Positions 6,169 to 14,602 of a stretch of DNA of 29,405 nucleotides are shown one piece after another. How positions within the stretch are numbered: the stretch's first letter is position 1; every line of letters starts with the position of its first letter. The stretch comes from JAKBCQ01 sp021807585 (GTDB taxonomy: Bacteria > Planctomycetota > Planctomycetia > Isosphaerales > Isosphaeraceae): positions 1-29,405 of the forward strand of contig DAHWFG010000194.1 in NCBI GenBank assembly GCA_027325115.1, written 5' to 3'. A model generated the notes under the pieces. That model was not told the DNA's origin and searched no databases. It saw only the letters and a program-made list of their open reading frames with translations. The translations under genes and the position numbers were made by a program.

Positions 6169-9100
6169 ATGATTCATGCACTTGATCATATAGATCATCG
6201 AGCGTTTTTTATCGCGCGATCGTTCGCTTTATCGGCCGATCGAGCGGGAGCGAGCGCGCCCTATCGACCGGCGCGAGCGACCTCTTATCGCTTGATCGTC
6301 GTCGCCTTGGGGTTGATCGGTCTGTTCGCGTTATCGGGCATTCCTGATGCGGCACGCGCTCAGGAAGGGGCGACTCCGCCGCATTGGATTTGGGGGCCGA
6401 CGAACCCTCCGCCGGGAGCGATTCCCGCCGAAACCCGTTATTTCCGCCTTGAGTTCAACGTGAAAGAGGCGGGATCGAGGCTGACGATCGATATCACCGC
6501 GGATAACGCGTTTTCGCTCGATCTCGACGGCGAGGAGATCGCCCAGGGCGATCAATGGCAGGTCGTTAAGCGTGTTGAAGCGACGCTCAAGCGGGGCCCG
6601 CACGTTCTCGCGGTCAAGGCTTCGAATGAGGCGGCCGGCGCCGCTGGGCTGCTGATTCGAGGGAGCGTGCTTCCGCTCGGTCAGGGTTTGCCGATTCATT
6701 CGAGCCGAGCGTGGCGGGTGGCTGGTGTTGAGCCGACGACCGCCGCCTGGAAAAAGCCGGGGTTTGACGATTCGCAGTGGCCGCACGCGGTCGATCTGGG
6801 GGTTTTGGGAACGGGACCGTGGAGCGACCTCACGTTTGAATCCGCCGACGCGGCCGAAAGGTTCATCGTCCCCAAGGGGTTGCGCGTGACGACCGTCGCG
6901 GCGGCGAACGTGACGGGGTCGGTCGTCTCGTTCGCTTTCGACGCCGCTGGAAGGCCGTGTGTGGGGATCGAGCGGGGACCGATCGCGGTTCTGACCGAAC
7001 GCGACGCTCAGGGCGTTTATCATGCGCGAAAAGATGTTGAAACCTCGGTGAAGAATTGCCAAGGATTCTCATTCATACGTGGATCGCTTTACGCGGTGGG
7101 GGACGGTCCCAAAGGCGCGGGGATTTACAAACTCGACGACCCCGACGGCGACGAGTTGTTCGACAAGGTCGAGCTGCTTCGGGGGTCGAACGGCGGGATG
7201 GGGGAACACGGGCCGCATTCGATTCAGCTTGGACCCGACGGCTCGCTTTATTACAACTGCGGCAATCATGCGCACCTGCGCGATCCGATCGATCCCAAGA
7301 GCCCGATCGATCCCAAGATTCGCTATGAGGGGGAGCTATTACCGCATTACGACGACGCTCGCGGGCACGCCGCGGGAATCATGGCGCCCGGCGGCGAGAT
7401 CGATCGTTCCGAAGACGGCGGTAAAACGTGGAGCCGGATCGTCGCAGGATTTCGCAATGAATATGATTTTGCGTTCAATCGAGACGGCGAGATTTTTAGT
7501 TTTGATAGCGACATGGAGTGGGATGTCGGTTTGCCTTGGTATCGACCGGTGCGGGTGGTGTTTTGTCCTCCGGGCGCCGAGTTCGGCTGGCGGAACGGCA
7601 CGGGGAAATGGCCGGTCTATTATTTCGATTCGCTCAAGGCGGTCTACGACGTTGGACGCGGCAGCCCGACCGGGGTGACGTTTTACCAGGGGGGGATCTT
7701 TCCCAAAGAGTTTGATGATAGCTTTATTATTTGTGATTGGTCGCAGGGAAGGATATTGGCGGTGAAGGCCGAACGCTCGGGAGGGGGTTACACCGCGACC
7801 GCGACCGAGCTTGTGACGGGTCGACCGCTCAACTGCACCGATATCGAGGTCGGTCCCGACGGCGGGATTTACTTCACGACGGGGGGACGAGGGACGCAAG
7901 GGGGGCTGTTCCGGACGGCGCCGATCGCCGAGAGGAGGGTCGAGGAACCCGCCGATCCGATCGATCGGGCGATTCATATGAATTCGCCTTTATCAAGCTA
8001 TTCTCAAGCGAAACTGGCGAAGATTAAAACCGGGATCGGCGGCGACTGGGAGAAGCGGTTGAACGCGATCGCGTCCGACGGGTCGAAGGCTTGGTTCGAC
8101 CGCGTCCGTTCGGTGGACTTGCTCGTCCAATTCGGCCCAGCGCCGGCGGACGATCTGTTGATCGCTTTGGCGAGAGATCGCGATTCGAAGGTTCGCGAAA
8201 AAGCGGTCGCTGTGCTGGGAACGAGGCGGGGCGCTGCGCCGGTCGAGGCGCTCGTTCTCGCGCTGAAAGATTCCGACGCGTTCGTTCGTCGACGCGCGTG
8301 CGAGGCGATCGTGAGAACGCATGAAACGATTCCGATTGATCGATTGATTCCGCTTCTCTCCGATCGCGATCGGCTGGTGCGCTACGAGGCGAGGATCGCG
8401 ATCGAGCACGGCGACGTCGCCGCGGCGAGGGAGCAGCTTTTGTCGAACCCCGATCGCCGCGGCCGGATCGAGGGAGCGCTCGCGATCGTTCGAGCGACCG
8501 ATCTCGATTTAAAAACGATCGACGCATTATGGAATCACATACTTGAATTGCTTCAATCGTCAAAAACTTCGACCGAGGAGAAGCTTGACGTTTATCGGTT
8601 GATCGAGCTGACGATGCTGAAACATCCCTACAAAGATCGATCCGACAAGCGTGTGACGAGATTGATCGAGTTCGCGCTCGGGGTTTATCCGACGAACGAC
8701 GCGCCGACGAACCGCGAGCTTGCGCGGATTCTGGCGTATCTGGGCGAGCCTCGCGCAATCGCGGCGATTCTTGATCACATGTTGAAGGCGACCGATCAAG
8801 CCGATCAGATCCACGACGCGCTTTGTCTGCGGGTGATCCGGGAAGGCTGGACCGACGAACAAAAAGCGAAGATTTTGAGCTGGTTCGAAACCGCGAGCAA
8901 ACGGGAGGGGGGATTCAGCTTTACGGGATATCTTGATCACATGATTCAAGATTTACTTCCCCGGTTTTCTCGTTCGGAGCGGCTTGCGTTTTTGGCGCGA
9001 GGCGACGAGATCCCGTTTCCGACGAGGATGCTTGCGCGAACGATCGACGTCGACGCGGATCCTGGATTTGTGCAACCGTTGATTGATCTGTTCGTCAAGC

Positions 9101-10098
9101 TCGGTTCGAATGCTTCGTCGAGCAACGCGGGAGCGGTCGGCGAGTTGCGGGCGATCGTGCTCGAGACGCTCGGTCGGGGGACGAAACCCGAGGCGCACGC
9201 GGCGTTGCGTCGGCTCGGCGAGTCGAATCCCGCGGCGCGCGATCTGGCGGCGCGGGCGCTCGCGAATCATCCGTCGGCGGCCGATTTTGACTTTTTCGTC
9301 GCGGCGCTCGAATCGCGCGATCCGAACACGCTCGGCTCGGTGTTAGCGGCGCTCAGGCGGATTGACCGCAAGCCGCAAAGCGCCGATCCGCTCCGCGGGC
9401 TGATCGCCTGGGCGCGACGAACGGGCGCGGGGTCGCTCAAATCCTTGAATGAAATTGGAAGCAAATGGTATCCGGGAACATCAGGGGATATGAGCGATTT
9501 TTCACGCTCAATCGCGGTTTGGGAGAAGCTTTACGGAACGACGTATCCGAACGCTCCCGCGCTCGCGGACGCCGATTCGGCGAATCCGAGGCGTTCATAT
9601 ACGCTCGATCAACTGGTGCGCGGGGTTCTGGAAGGCGAGCCGAAAAAGCGCGCCTCGGCCGAGCGAGGGAAAACGGTCGTCGTCAAGGCGCGGTGTCTCG
9701 ATTGCCACAAATTCGGCGAGCAGGGACAAGGCCTCGGCCCCGACCTGACGACGGTGTCGTCGCGCTTCCGTCCTGTCGAGATTCTCGAATCGATCGTCGC
9801 GCCTTCGAAGGTGATCTCCGATCAATATAAGCCGATCACGATCGCGACGACCGACGGCAAGGTTTACAACGGAATGCCGACGGGCGCCGCGGGGGCGAAC
9901 GTTGTTTTGCTTTTGTCAGACGGAACCAAAACGACGATTCGCAAATCCGAGATCGAGGATCAAAAAGAATCGAAGATCTCGGTGATGCCCGAGGGTTTGC
10001 TCGATTCGCTGAGCCTCCAGGAGATCGCCGATCTGCTTGCGCTCTTTGATTCGGCGCCCCGAGTCGCTCCCCCTCCCGCCGCCGACGCCAAGAAATGA
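6169..10098 (+). CDS. PVC-type membrane-bound dehydrogenase / cytochrome c fusion
   Basis: This 1309-residue exported protein has four parts. A signal peptide lies at about residues 43-66, ending in ARAQ. A jelly-roll-like domain (about 70-170) has HWIWGP and a YFRLEF strand. A six-bladed beta-propeller of the TIGR02604 type (about 235-600) resembles PQQ-dependent sugar dehydrogenases (GEHGPHSIQLGPDGSLYY, GEIFSFDSDMEWDVG). HEAT-like helical repeats (about 640-1110) precede a C-terminal cytochrome c domain of the TIGR02603 PVC type. The haem site CLDCH is at 1176-1180, followed by GLGPDLT, with a likely distal Met near the end. Such proteins are expanded in planctomycetes and are thought to oxidise sugars or polysaccharide-derived compounds in the periplasm. 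The substrate here is unknown. The only upstream ATG leaves about 40 residues before the signal core, so the true start may lie further in at a non-ATG codon. Confidence 0.9.
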   Translation: MIHALDHIDHRAFFIARSFALSADRAGASAPYRPARATSYRLIVVALGLIGLFALSGIPDAARAQEGATPPHWIWGPTNPPPGAIPAETRYFRLEFNVKEAGSRLTIDITADNAFSLDLDGEEIAQGDQWQVVKRVEATLKRGPHVLAVKASNEAAGAAGLLIRGSVLPLGQGLPIHSSRAWRVAGVEPTTAAWKKPGFDDSQWPHAVDLGVLGTGPWSDLTFESADAAERFIVPKGLRVTTVAAANVTGSVVSFAFDAAGRPCVGIERGPIAVLTERDAQGVYHARKDVETSVKNCQGFSFIRGSLYAVGDGPKGAGIYKLDDPDGDELFDKVELLRGSNGGMGEHGPHSIQLGPDGSLYYNCGNHAHLRDPIDPKSPIDPKIRYEGELLPHYDDARGHAAGIMAPGGEIDRSEDGGKTWSRIVAGFRNEYDFAFNRDGEIFSFDSDMEWDVGLPWYRPVRVVFCPPGAEFGWRNGTGKWPVYYFDSLKAVYDVGRGSPTGVTFYQGGIFPKEFDDSFIICDWSQGRILAVKAERSGGGYTATATELVTGRPLNCTDIEVGPDGGIYFTTGGRGTQGGLFRTAPIAERRVEEPADPIDRAIHMNSPLSSYSQAKLAKIKTGIGGDWEKRLNAIASDGSKAWFDRVRSVDLLVQFGPAPADDLLIALARDRDSKVREKAVAVLGTRRGAAPVEALVLALKDSDAFVRRRACEAIVRTHETIPIDRLIPLLSDRDRLVRYEARIAIEHGDVAAAREQLLSNPDRRGRIEGALAIVRATDLDLKTIDALWNHILELLQSSKTSTEEKLDVYRLIELTMLKHPYKDRSDKRVTRLIEFALGVYPTNDAPTNRELARILAYLGEPRAIAAILDHMLKATDQADQIHDALCLRVIREGWTDEQKAKILSWFETASKREGGFSFTGYLDHMIQDLLPRFSRSERLAFLARGDEIPFPTRMLARTIDVDADPGFVQPLIDLFVKLGSNASSSNAGAVGELRAIVLETLGRGTKPEAHAALRRLGESNPAARDLAARALANHPSAADFDFFVAALESRDPNTLGSVLAALRRIDRKPQSADPLRGLIAWARRTGAGSLKSLNEIGSKWYPGTSGDMSDFSRSIAVWEKLYGTTYPNAPALADADSANPRRSYTLDQLVRGVLEGEPKKRASAERGKTVVVKARCLDCHKFGEQGQGLGPDLTTVSSRFRPVEILESIVAPSKVISDQYKPITIATTDGKVYNGMPTGAAGANVVLLLSDGTKTTIRKSEIEDQKESKISVMPEGLLDSLSLQEIADLLALFDSAPRVAPPPAADAKK

Positions 10099-10263
10099 AC
10101 GGGATCGACGCAATCTTTTCCAGGATCGCCCGGAGCGAATCGGATCGAATCCCGGATTGTCGGCGATCAATGCGGGTGAATCTTCGATCGACGAGGTTTT
10201 TTGAGAGCGCGAACCTTTAGCCGAGCCGTCTTTATACGATTATTCGTTAGAATGACTTGAATG

Positions 10264-10299
10264 AGAGGCTCGCCGGTTCGCCTCCGCGAACGGCGCTCT
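10264..10299. terminator. Candidate bidirectional terminator between convergent genes
   Basis: CGCCG-TTCGC (10271-10281, one bulged G) pairs with GCGAA-CGGCG (10286-10295) around a CTCC loop, with AGAG/CTCT closing the base. It sits between the convergent cytochrome fusion and arsR-like genes. No long T-tract follows, so confidence is limited. The rest of the 285-bp gap shows nothing else. Confidence 0.4.
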
Positions 10300-10383
10300 A
10301 AAATAGAGACGCGCTTTCATAACGGCTTATTATATCGATTGATGCGATCGAAACGGCGCGAATCGGGGCGACGGACGTTTCGA

Positions 10384-10734
10384 TCAATCGCCGTTATGTT
10401 TGCCAAGAAACGCCATGTGTTTATTAACTTTCCGTCGAGCCGAATCGACGAGCGTATCGCAGACGATGTCGCAAAGCTTTTCGACGAGGGGATCGTCGAG
10501 TCGATAAAAGACCTGAAGCCCCTCCTTACGCCGCGCGACGAGCCCCGCGCTATTCAGCATTTTTAGATGCTTGGATACGTTTGCCTGGCTTCTGCCGGTT
10601 TCCTCGACGACGCGTCCGACGTTCTTCTCGCCCGTCATGAGGGAGCGGAGGATCGCCAGCCGAGTCGGGTCGGCGAGCATCTGAAACGTGTCGGCGATCG
10701 GCTCCAAAAATTCGTCGGGCAGCGGTTTTTTCAT
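10384..10734 (-). CDS. ArsR/SmtB-family winged-helix repressor
   Basis: This 116-residue protein is a compact ArsR-type DNA-binding dimer. It carries the family signature LADPTRLAILRSLMTGEKNVGR (about residues 20-41), the recognition helix SQANVSKHLKML, the wing GLVARRKEGLQVFYRL, and a C-terminal dimerisation helix. That last helix contains Cys88 and Cys92 (LCDIVC), which could sense thiophilic metal, persulfide or oxidant. The N-terminal cysteine of BigR/SqrR persulfide sensors is not present. The frame is open further upstream to a TTG at 10845, but that TTG coincides with a -35-like element and the extra residues look non-homologous. I therefore place the start at ATG 10734, with GGATGG six bases upstream. 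It is divergent from the DsrE and RND genes and probably represses them and itself. Confidence 0.9.
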   Translation of the reverse strand: MKKPLPDEFLEPIADTFQMLADPTRLAILRSLMTGEKNVGRVVEETGRSQANVSKHLKMLNSAGLVARRKEGLQVFYRLDDPLVEKLCDIVCDTLVDSARRKVNKHMAFLGKHNGD

Positions 10735-10816
10735 CGTCATCCATCCCAATCGTCGGGTCGTTCGCTCCGTCGCACGGTCGATCCAACCGTCGGGTCGGAC
10801 GTTCTCCCCCCTTTCA

Positions 10817-10879
10817 TTCTTATCCAAAATCGTCTTCCAAGACAATGCAGTTGACTATTTAACTGAGCGGTTATATTCT
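10817..10879. promoter_or_regulatory. Divergent back-to-back promoters
   Basis: Plus strand, towards the DsrE gene: TTGACT (10851-10856), 17 bp, TATTCT (10874-10879); an alternative TATATT at 10872-10877 is close by. Minus strand, towards the ArsR gene: TTGTCT (10845-10840), 17 bp, TAAGAA (10822-10817). The two -35 boxes are only five bases apart, so one bound repressor could block both. Confidence 0.6.
10848..10865. promoter_or_regulatory. Candidate ArsR operator dyad
   Basis: CAGTTGACTATTTAACTG has 5-bp inverted arms (CAGTT/AACTG) around eight bases and covers the -35 box of the DsrE/RND promoter. AT-rich interrupted dyads overlapping the promoter are typical ArsR-family sites. A second small dyad, GTCTTCCAAGAC (10832-10843), lies beside it over the reverse -35. 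Confidence 0.5.
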
Positions 10880-10945
10880 TATCGTCGAGGGCTCGACAAG
10901 CCGTCGGCGTAGGGTTGATTGATCGGGTAAAAAGGGAGGACGACG

Positions 10946-11416
10946 ATGACGAACGCATCACATCGATTCTTGGGAATGATCGTAGTGGGCGCCGGGGCGC
11001 TCGCGTTGATCGCGTATTCGGGCGTTCGCACGAGCGGCCGGGCGGCCGACGACGCCGCGGCGAACAAGCCGTTGCGGGTCGTGGTGCACGTCAATTTCGC
11101 CGATCCGACGCGGCATGACGGAGGGTTGAAAAACATCGCCAACATCCTCAAAGATGTTGCAAACAGCCCCGGGACGGAGATCGAGGTCGTTTGCCATTCG
11201 GCGGGTATCGCGCTGGTCGTCCAAAAGGAATCGAAATACCCCGACGAGGTTGCGGGATTGATCAAAAAAGGGGTGCGATTCGTCGCGTGTCGCAATACGA
11301 TGCGTCAGCGCAACCTCAAGCCAGAAGATCTTTTAAGCGATGTGGGCACGGTTCCATCGGGGGCGGTCGAGGTGATCCGCAGGCAGCAAGCGGGCTTCGC
11401 GTATTTCAAACCCTGA
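10946..11416 (+). CDS. Exported DsrE/DsrF-like protein (COG1416 type)
   Basis: This 156-residue protein has an N-terminal hydrophobic segment (about 9-24) that is a signal peptide or anchor, then a DsrE/F-like Rossmann-type domain from about residue 42. Conserved features include RVVVHVNFADP, the strand ending in VVCHSAG (Cys83), FVACRNTM (Cys115) and the C-terminal VPSGAVEVIRRQQAGFAYFKP. DsrE-family proteins carry or bind sulfane sulfur on cysteine. Those with signal sequences work outside the cytoplasm and are mostly uncharacterised. A strong AAGGGAGGA site lies five bases before the ATG. It is the first gene after the ArsR-controlled promoter and is followed by a full RND efflux set in the same direction. 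This suggests, but does not prove, a role in sulfur or thiophilic-metal handling. Confidence 0.88.
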   Translation: MTNASHRFLGMIVVGAGALALIAYSGVRTSGRAADDAAANKPLRVVVHVNFADPTRHDGGLKNIANILKDVANSPGTEIEVVCHSAGIALVVQKESKYPDEVAGLIKKGVRFVACRNTMRQRNLKPEDLLSDVGTVPSGAVEVIRRQQAGFAYFKP

Positions 11417-11535
11417 TACTTTGATACACGGTTGCGATCAACCGATTGGATGCGAAATGCCGATTAAAGGATTTACGCCGCCCCGTCGCGTGATTTTGCG
11501 TCGTTCGCGGTCCCGGAATGGATTAGGATGGAGCC

Positions 11536-13347
11536 ATGAATCATCGACACACGATCCGCGTCGTCTTTTCGGCCGTGTTGATCGGCGTGACGTCGGGGTG
11601 CGTCGTCGGATCGCGGTCAAACCTTCGGTCGACCGAACCGGCGCTCGACCCCGTCGCGGGCGACGCTTCAAAATCGGCCGCCGCGTCGGGCTCGGTCGTC
11701 AAAAATGCGGCCGCGAACGAAGCGCTCGCGAAAGCCGCTATCGTACAGGCGTCATTCGATCCCGCGGTCTTGGCGCCGAAGGAGAAAGCGGGGGCCGTCC
11801 CGACGGTGAAACTCGTCTCGTCGACCGCGACCGAATCGGCGACGAAGTCGGCGGTCGTCGCCGCAACGTCTTCAGTTTCCGACGCTTCGACGCCTCCCGC
11901 CGCCGACGCCCCGGCCCGCACGGAGGCGGTCGCCGTGAAGGCTCCCGCGGCCGATTCGGCGCGTGAAACGAGTCTGCCGAATTCCGGGGTTTCGCTTGAG
12001 TCGGCTTTACCCGCGGATGTCGTCGACGGCGAGCTTGGGGTCGAAGCGACGACGTCGGAATCGGGCGATGGGGGAGGATTATCGCTCGGCGAGGTTGTAA
12101 CCGCGGCGCTCAATTCGAGCCCTGATCTCGCGTCGGCGGGGGAGCGGATCGCGCAGGCCGATTCGGCGCTCGCTCGCGCCAGGGCCGAGTTTTTCCCCAA
12201 ATTGACCGTCGGCGAATTCTATGGGGCGTCAAACATTCCTGCGCTTTCATTCTTGTTTTTGATTAATCAACGGGCGTTAAGCGTGAAATCGTTCGGCGGG
12301 ACGCTCGCGAGCACGGCGTTCGTCAACAATTTGAGCTCCTACGCGTTACTCCATCAGAATATTTATGCGGGCGGCCGCCGCGTCGAGACCGAACGATCGG
12401 CCGCGGACATCAAGCTTGCGCAGGCGCACGCTCTCGAAGCGGCGCGGAACGAACTCGTCTTTCGCGCCGCCGAGGCGTATTATCGCCTGATTCAGGCGCG
12501 CGACCTGATACGCATTCGTGAGCTTGAATATAATCAAGTCGGCAAACATTTGACGATCGCTCAGGCGAGGTACGACGCGGGGACGGCGGTCGAATCGGAC
12601 GTTTTGACGGTGAAGGTGCGGCTCGCCGAGGTTCGCGAGGCGATGATCTCGTCGCGGAATAATCTCGAGATCGGCTGGAGCTTGCTTGAAAACGTAACGG
12701 GAAGTCGATTTCCTCGTCGTGATCTTCCCGCGGCGATTCCGGCGGCGCCGTGGGCTTCGCGGGTGGGGCTGGTTGAGGCCGCGGTCGCCGAGTCGATGTC
12801 GCGTCGGCCCGAAATCTCGGAGTCGAGCAATCGTCAATCCGCCGCGGCGCACGACGTCGAGGCGACGAGGGCGGGCAAACGCCCGACGATCGATTTCTTC
12901 GGTCTTTACAGCACGTTCAGCGGCGATTCGCGGTACGGCGGCAACGGCCTCTTCGCGGGGCTTTTGGCGCAATGGACGATCTTCGACGGTCACCGGACGA
13001 AATCCGAGGTTTGCCGCGCCGAGGCGAGAGTGCGCGAGTTGCAGGCGAATCACCGCAGGCTGATGCTCGATATCGAGCTCGAAACGCGGCAAAGCATCGT
13101 CCGCCTCGCCGACGCGCAGGAACGGCTCAACGTGGCGCGGCAGGCTGTCGAGCAGGCGCGTCGATCGCTTTCCGAAATCGAGAGCCGATACCGCGCTCAA
13201 ACGTCGACGATCACGCAACTGATCGACGCCCAGGTGGCGCTTTCGAACGCTCGCGTTCGACGATCGTCGGCGCTGATCGATCTCGAAATCGCCCGCGCCT
13301 CGATCGAACGCTCGCTCGGCGGGTTTTCTAGTTTAATTCTGCATTGA
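11536..13347 (+). CDS. TolC-like outer membrane efflux lipoprotein
   Basis: This 603-residue protein is the outer-membrane channel of a tripartite efflux pump. It starts with a lipoprotein-type signal peptide ending in GVTSGC, with Cys22 as the likely lipidation site. Next comes a long Ala/Ser/Thr/Val-rich low-complexity stretch (about 23-180), then two outer membrane efflux protein (OEP) repeats (about 190-395 and 400-600). These have typical long helices such as ARAEFFPKLTVGEFYG, AEAYYRLIQARDLIRIRE and LIDAQVALSNARVRRSSALIDLEIA. The low-complexity region is much longer than in most TolC proteins and may span the thick planctomycete periplasm or be a disordered linker. The start has GGATGGAG close upstream. 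It lies 119 bp after the DsrE gene and 36 bp before the adaptor gene. Confidence 0.92.
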   Translation: MNHRHTIRVVFSAVLIGVTSGCVVGSRSNLRSTEPALDPVAGDASKSAAASGSVVKNAAANEALAKAAIVQASFDPAVLAPKEKAGAVPTVKLVSSTATESATKSAVVAATSSVSDASTPPAADAPARTEAVAVKAPAADSARETSLPNSGVSLESALPADVVDGELGVEATTSESGDGGGLSLGEVVTAALNSSPDLASAGERIAQADSALARARAEFFPKLTVGEFYGASNIPALSFLFLINQRALSVKSFGGTLASTAFVNNLSSYALLHQNIYAGGRRVETERSAADIKLAQAHALEAARNELVFRAAEAYYRLIQARDLIRIRELEYNQVGKHLTIAQARYDAGTAVESDVLTVKVRLAEVREAMISSRNNLEIGWSLLENVTGSRFPRRDLPAAIPAAPWASRVGLVEAAVAESMSRRPEISESSNRQSAAAHDVEATRAGKRPTIDFFGLYSTFSGDSRYGGNGLFAGLLAQWTIFDGHRTKSEVCRAEARVRELQANHRRLMLDIELETRQSIVRLADAQERLNVARQAVEQARRSLSEIESRYRAQTSTITQLIDAQVALSNARVRRSSALIDLEIARASIERSLGGFSSLILH

Positions 13348-13365
13348 TTTTTAGAATATTTCACT

Positions 13366-13379
13366 TTTTCAATTGAAAA
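13366..13379. promoter_or_regulatory. AT-rich palindrome just before the adaptor gene
   Basis: TTTTCAATTGAAAA is a perfect 14-bp palindrome, flanked by AATATT on the left (after a CACT insertion) and ATATT on the right. It fills the 36-bp gap between the channel and adaptor genes and ends five bases before the ATG, where a Shine-Dalgarno sequence would be expected. It may be an operator, an internal promoter part or an mRNA processing hairpin. Confidence 0.35.
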
Positions 13380-13383
13380 TATT

Positions 13384-14535
13384 ATGAATCATGAACCGGT
13401 GAAATCCTCGACTCCTCCGGCGACGCCGCGCAGGCGGTCGATTCTGGGAGTTTTGTACGGCTGGGCGACGCTCTTGCTCGGCCTCGCGGCGCTCGTCGGC
13501 GCGATCGCGTGGATGTCGGGGGTGTTTCATCCCAAGATCGAACCCGTCGACGCGGCGGATCACGGGTCGGCGGGGGAGGCCCCGGAGGTCGACGCCAAGG
13601 ATCGAGCGACCGCTCGGGTCGAGGCGATTCGCGAGGTCGAGCGAGTCGACGCGGTCGGCACGATCGAGCCCCGTCGCAAGACGAACGTCGCGGGACAAAT
13701 CCTGGCGACGATCCTCGAGATTAAGGTGAACGCCGGCGACACGGTCAAACGAGGCGATTTGCTCGTCACGCTCGACGATCGCGAACTCCAGGCGCAAGGC
13801 CGCGAGGCCGCCGCGGCGATCTCCGCCGCCGAAGCCGAATTATCTTTACGTGAACAGGATTTAGCGCGATATCGGAAATTATTCGCCGACAAGGCGGTCA
13901 CGCGCGAGGATCTTGATCGGATGGAAAGCACCTACAAAGTGGCCGCGGCGCAGGTTCGGCGCACCCGCGAGCAAACGTCGCGGATCGAGGTTCAGCTCAC
14001 ATACACCAAGATCCGCGCGACCGCCGACGGGCTCGTCCTTGACCGATTCGTCGATCCCGGCGACCTCGCCGCCCCCGGCAAGCCGCTGCTGACGATCAGC
14101 GATCCCGCCGAGCTCGAGCTCCACGCGGGCATTCGCGAGGGACTCGCGGGGTTCGTTCATCCAGGGCTTGAACTCCCGGTCCACATCGACGCGGTCGGCC
14201 GCGATTTGATCGGCAAAGTTCGCGAGATCGTCCCCCAGGCCGAGCCGACGTCTCGCTCGGTTCTTGTGAAAATTTCGCTCCCCACCGATCAAACCAAAGG
14301 TTTATATAATGGCATGTTTGGGAGGATCGCGATCGCGATCGGCGACCGCGAGCGGATCGTCGCGCCCCGGTCGTTCATCGACCGCGTCGGCCAGCTCGAT
14401 CTCGCGCTCGTTCAAGGCGAAAAGCGGGTCGAACGCCGCTTCGTTCGCGTCGGCGCCCGCTACGACGACAAGATCGAAATCCTCTCGGGGCTGAAAATCG
14501 GCGAAACCCTCGTCGCGAACCGAATCAAACGTTGA
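13384..14535 (+). CDS. RND efflux periplasmic adaptor (HlyD/MFP family)
   Basis: This 383-residue membrane fusion protein links the inner-membrane pump to the outer-membrane channel. It has a short cytoplasmic tail, one membrane helix (about 22-45) and a split lipoyl domain: NVAGQILATILEIKVNAGDTVKRGDLLVTLDD at about 99-131, with the second half YTKIRATADGLVLDRFVDPGDL. A coiled-coil hairpin (about 135-200) lies between the halves, followed by beta-barrel and membrane-proximal domains (GLYNGMFGRIAIAIGDRERIVAPRSFI). No Shine-Dalgarno site is visible before the ATG, which follows an AT-rich palindrome, so translation may depend on coupling to the channel gene. The pump gene follows after 67 bp. 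Confidence 0.93.
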   Translation: MNHEPVKSSTPPATPRRRSILGVLYGWATLLLGLAALVGAIAWMSGVFHPKIEPVDAADHGSAGEAPEVDAKDRATARVEAIREVERVDAVGTIEPRRKTNVAGQILATILEIKVNAGDTVKRGDLLVTLDDRELQAQGREAAAAISAAEAELSLREQDLARYRKLFADKAVTREDLDRMESTYKVAAAQVRRTREQTSRIEVQLTYTKIRATADGLVLDRFVDPGDLAAPGKPLLTISDPAELELHAGIREGLAGFVHPGLELPVHIDAVGRDLIGKVREIVPQAEPTSRSVLVKISLPTDQTKGLYNGMFGRIAIAIGDRERIVAPRSFIDRVGQLDLALVQGEKRVERRFVRVGARYDDKIEILSGLKIGETLVANRIKR

Positions 14536-14602
14536 CCCGACGCGACGATCGAATCGTTAACCAAGAATCTCTTTATTCCGTTTCCGTTCGCTGGATACCA
14601 AG

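Noticed and set aside
10735..10845. Longer ArsR protein from TTG 10845
   Set aside because: The extra 37 residues have no family match, and the TTG is part of a -35-like TTGTCT with a TAAGAA -10 at 17 bp.
12346..13218. 290-codon minus-strand frame opposite the TolC-like gene
   Set aside because: Arg-rich, no recognisable domain, fully overlapped by a well supported outer membrane efflux gene.
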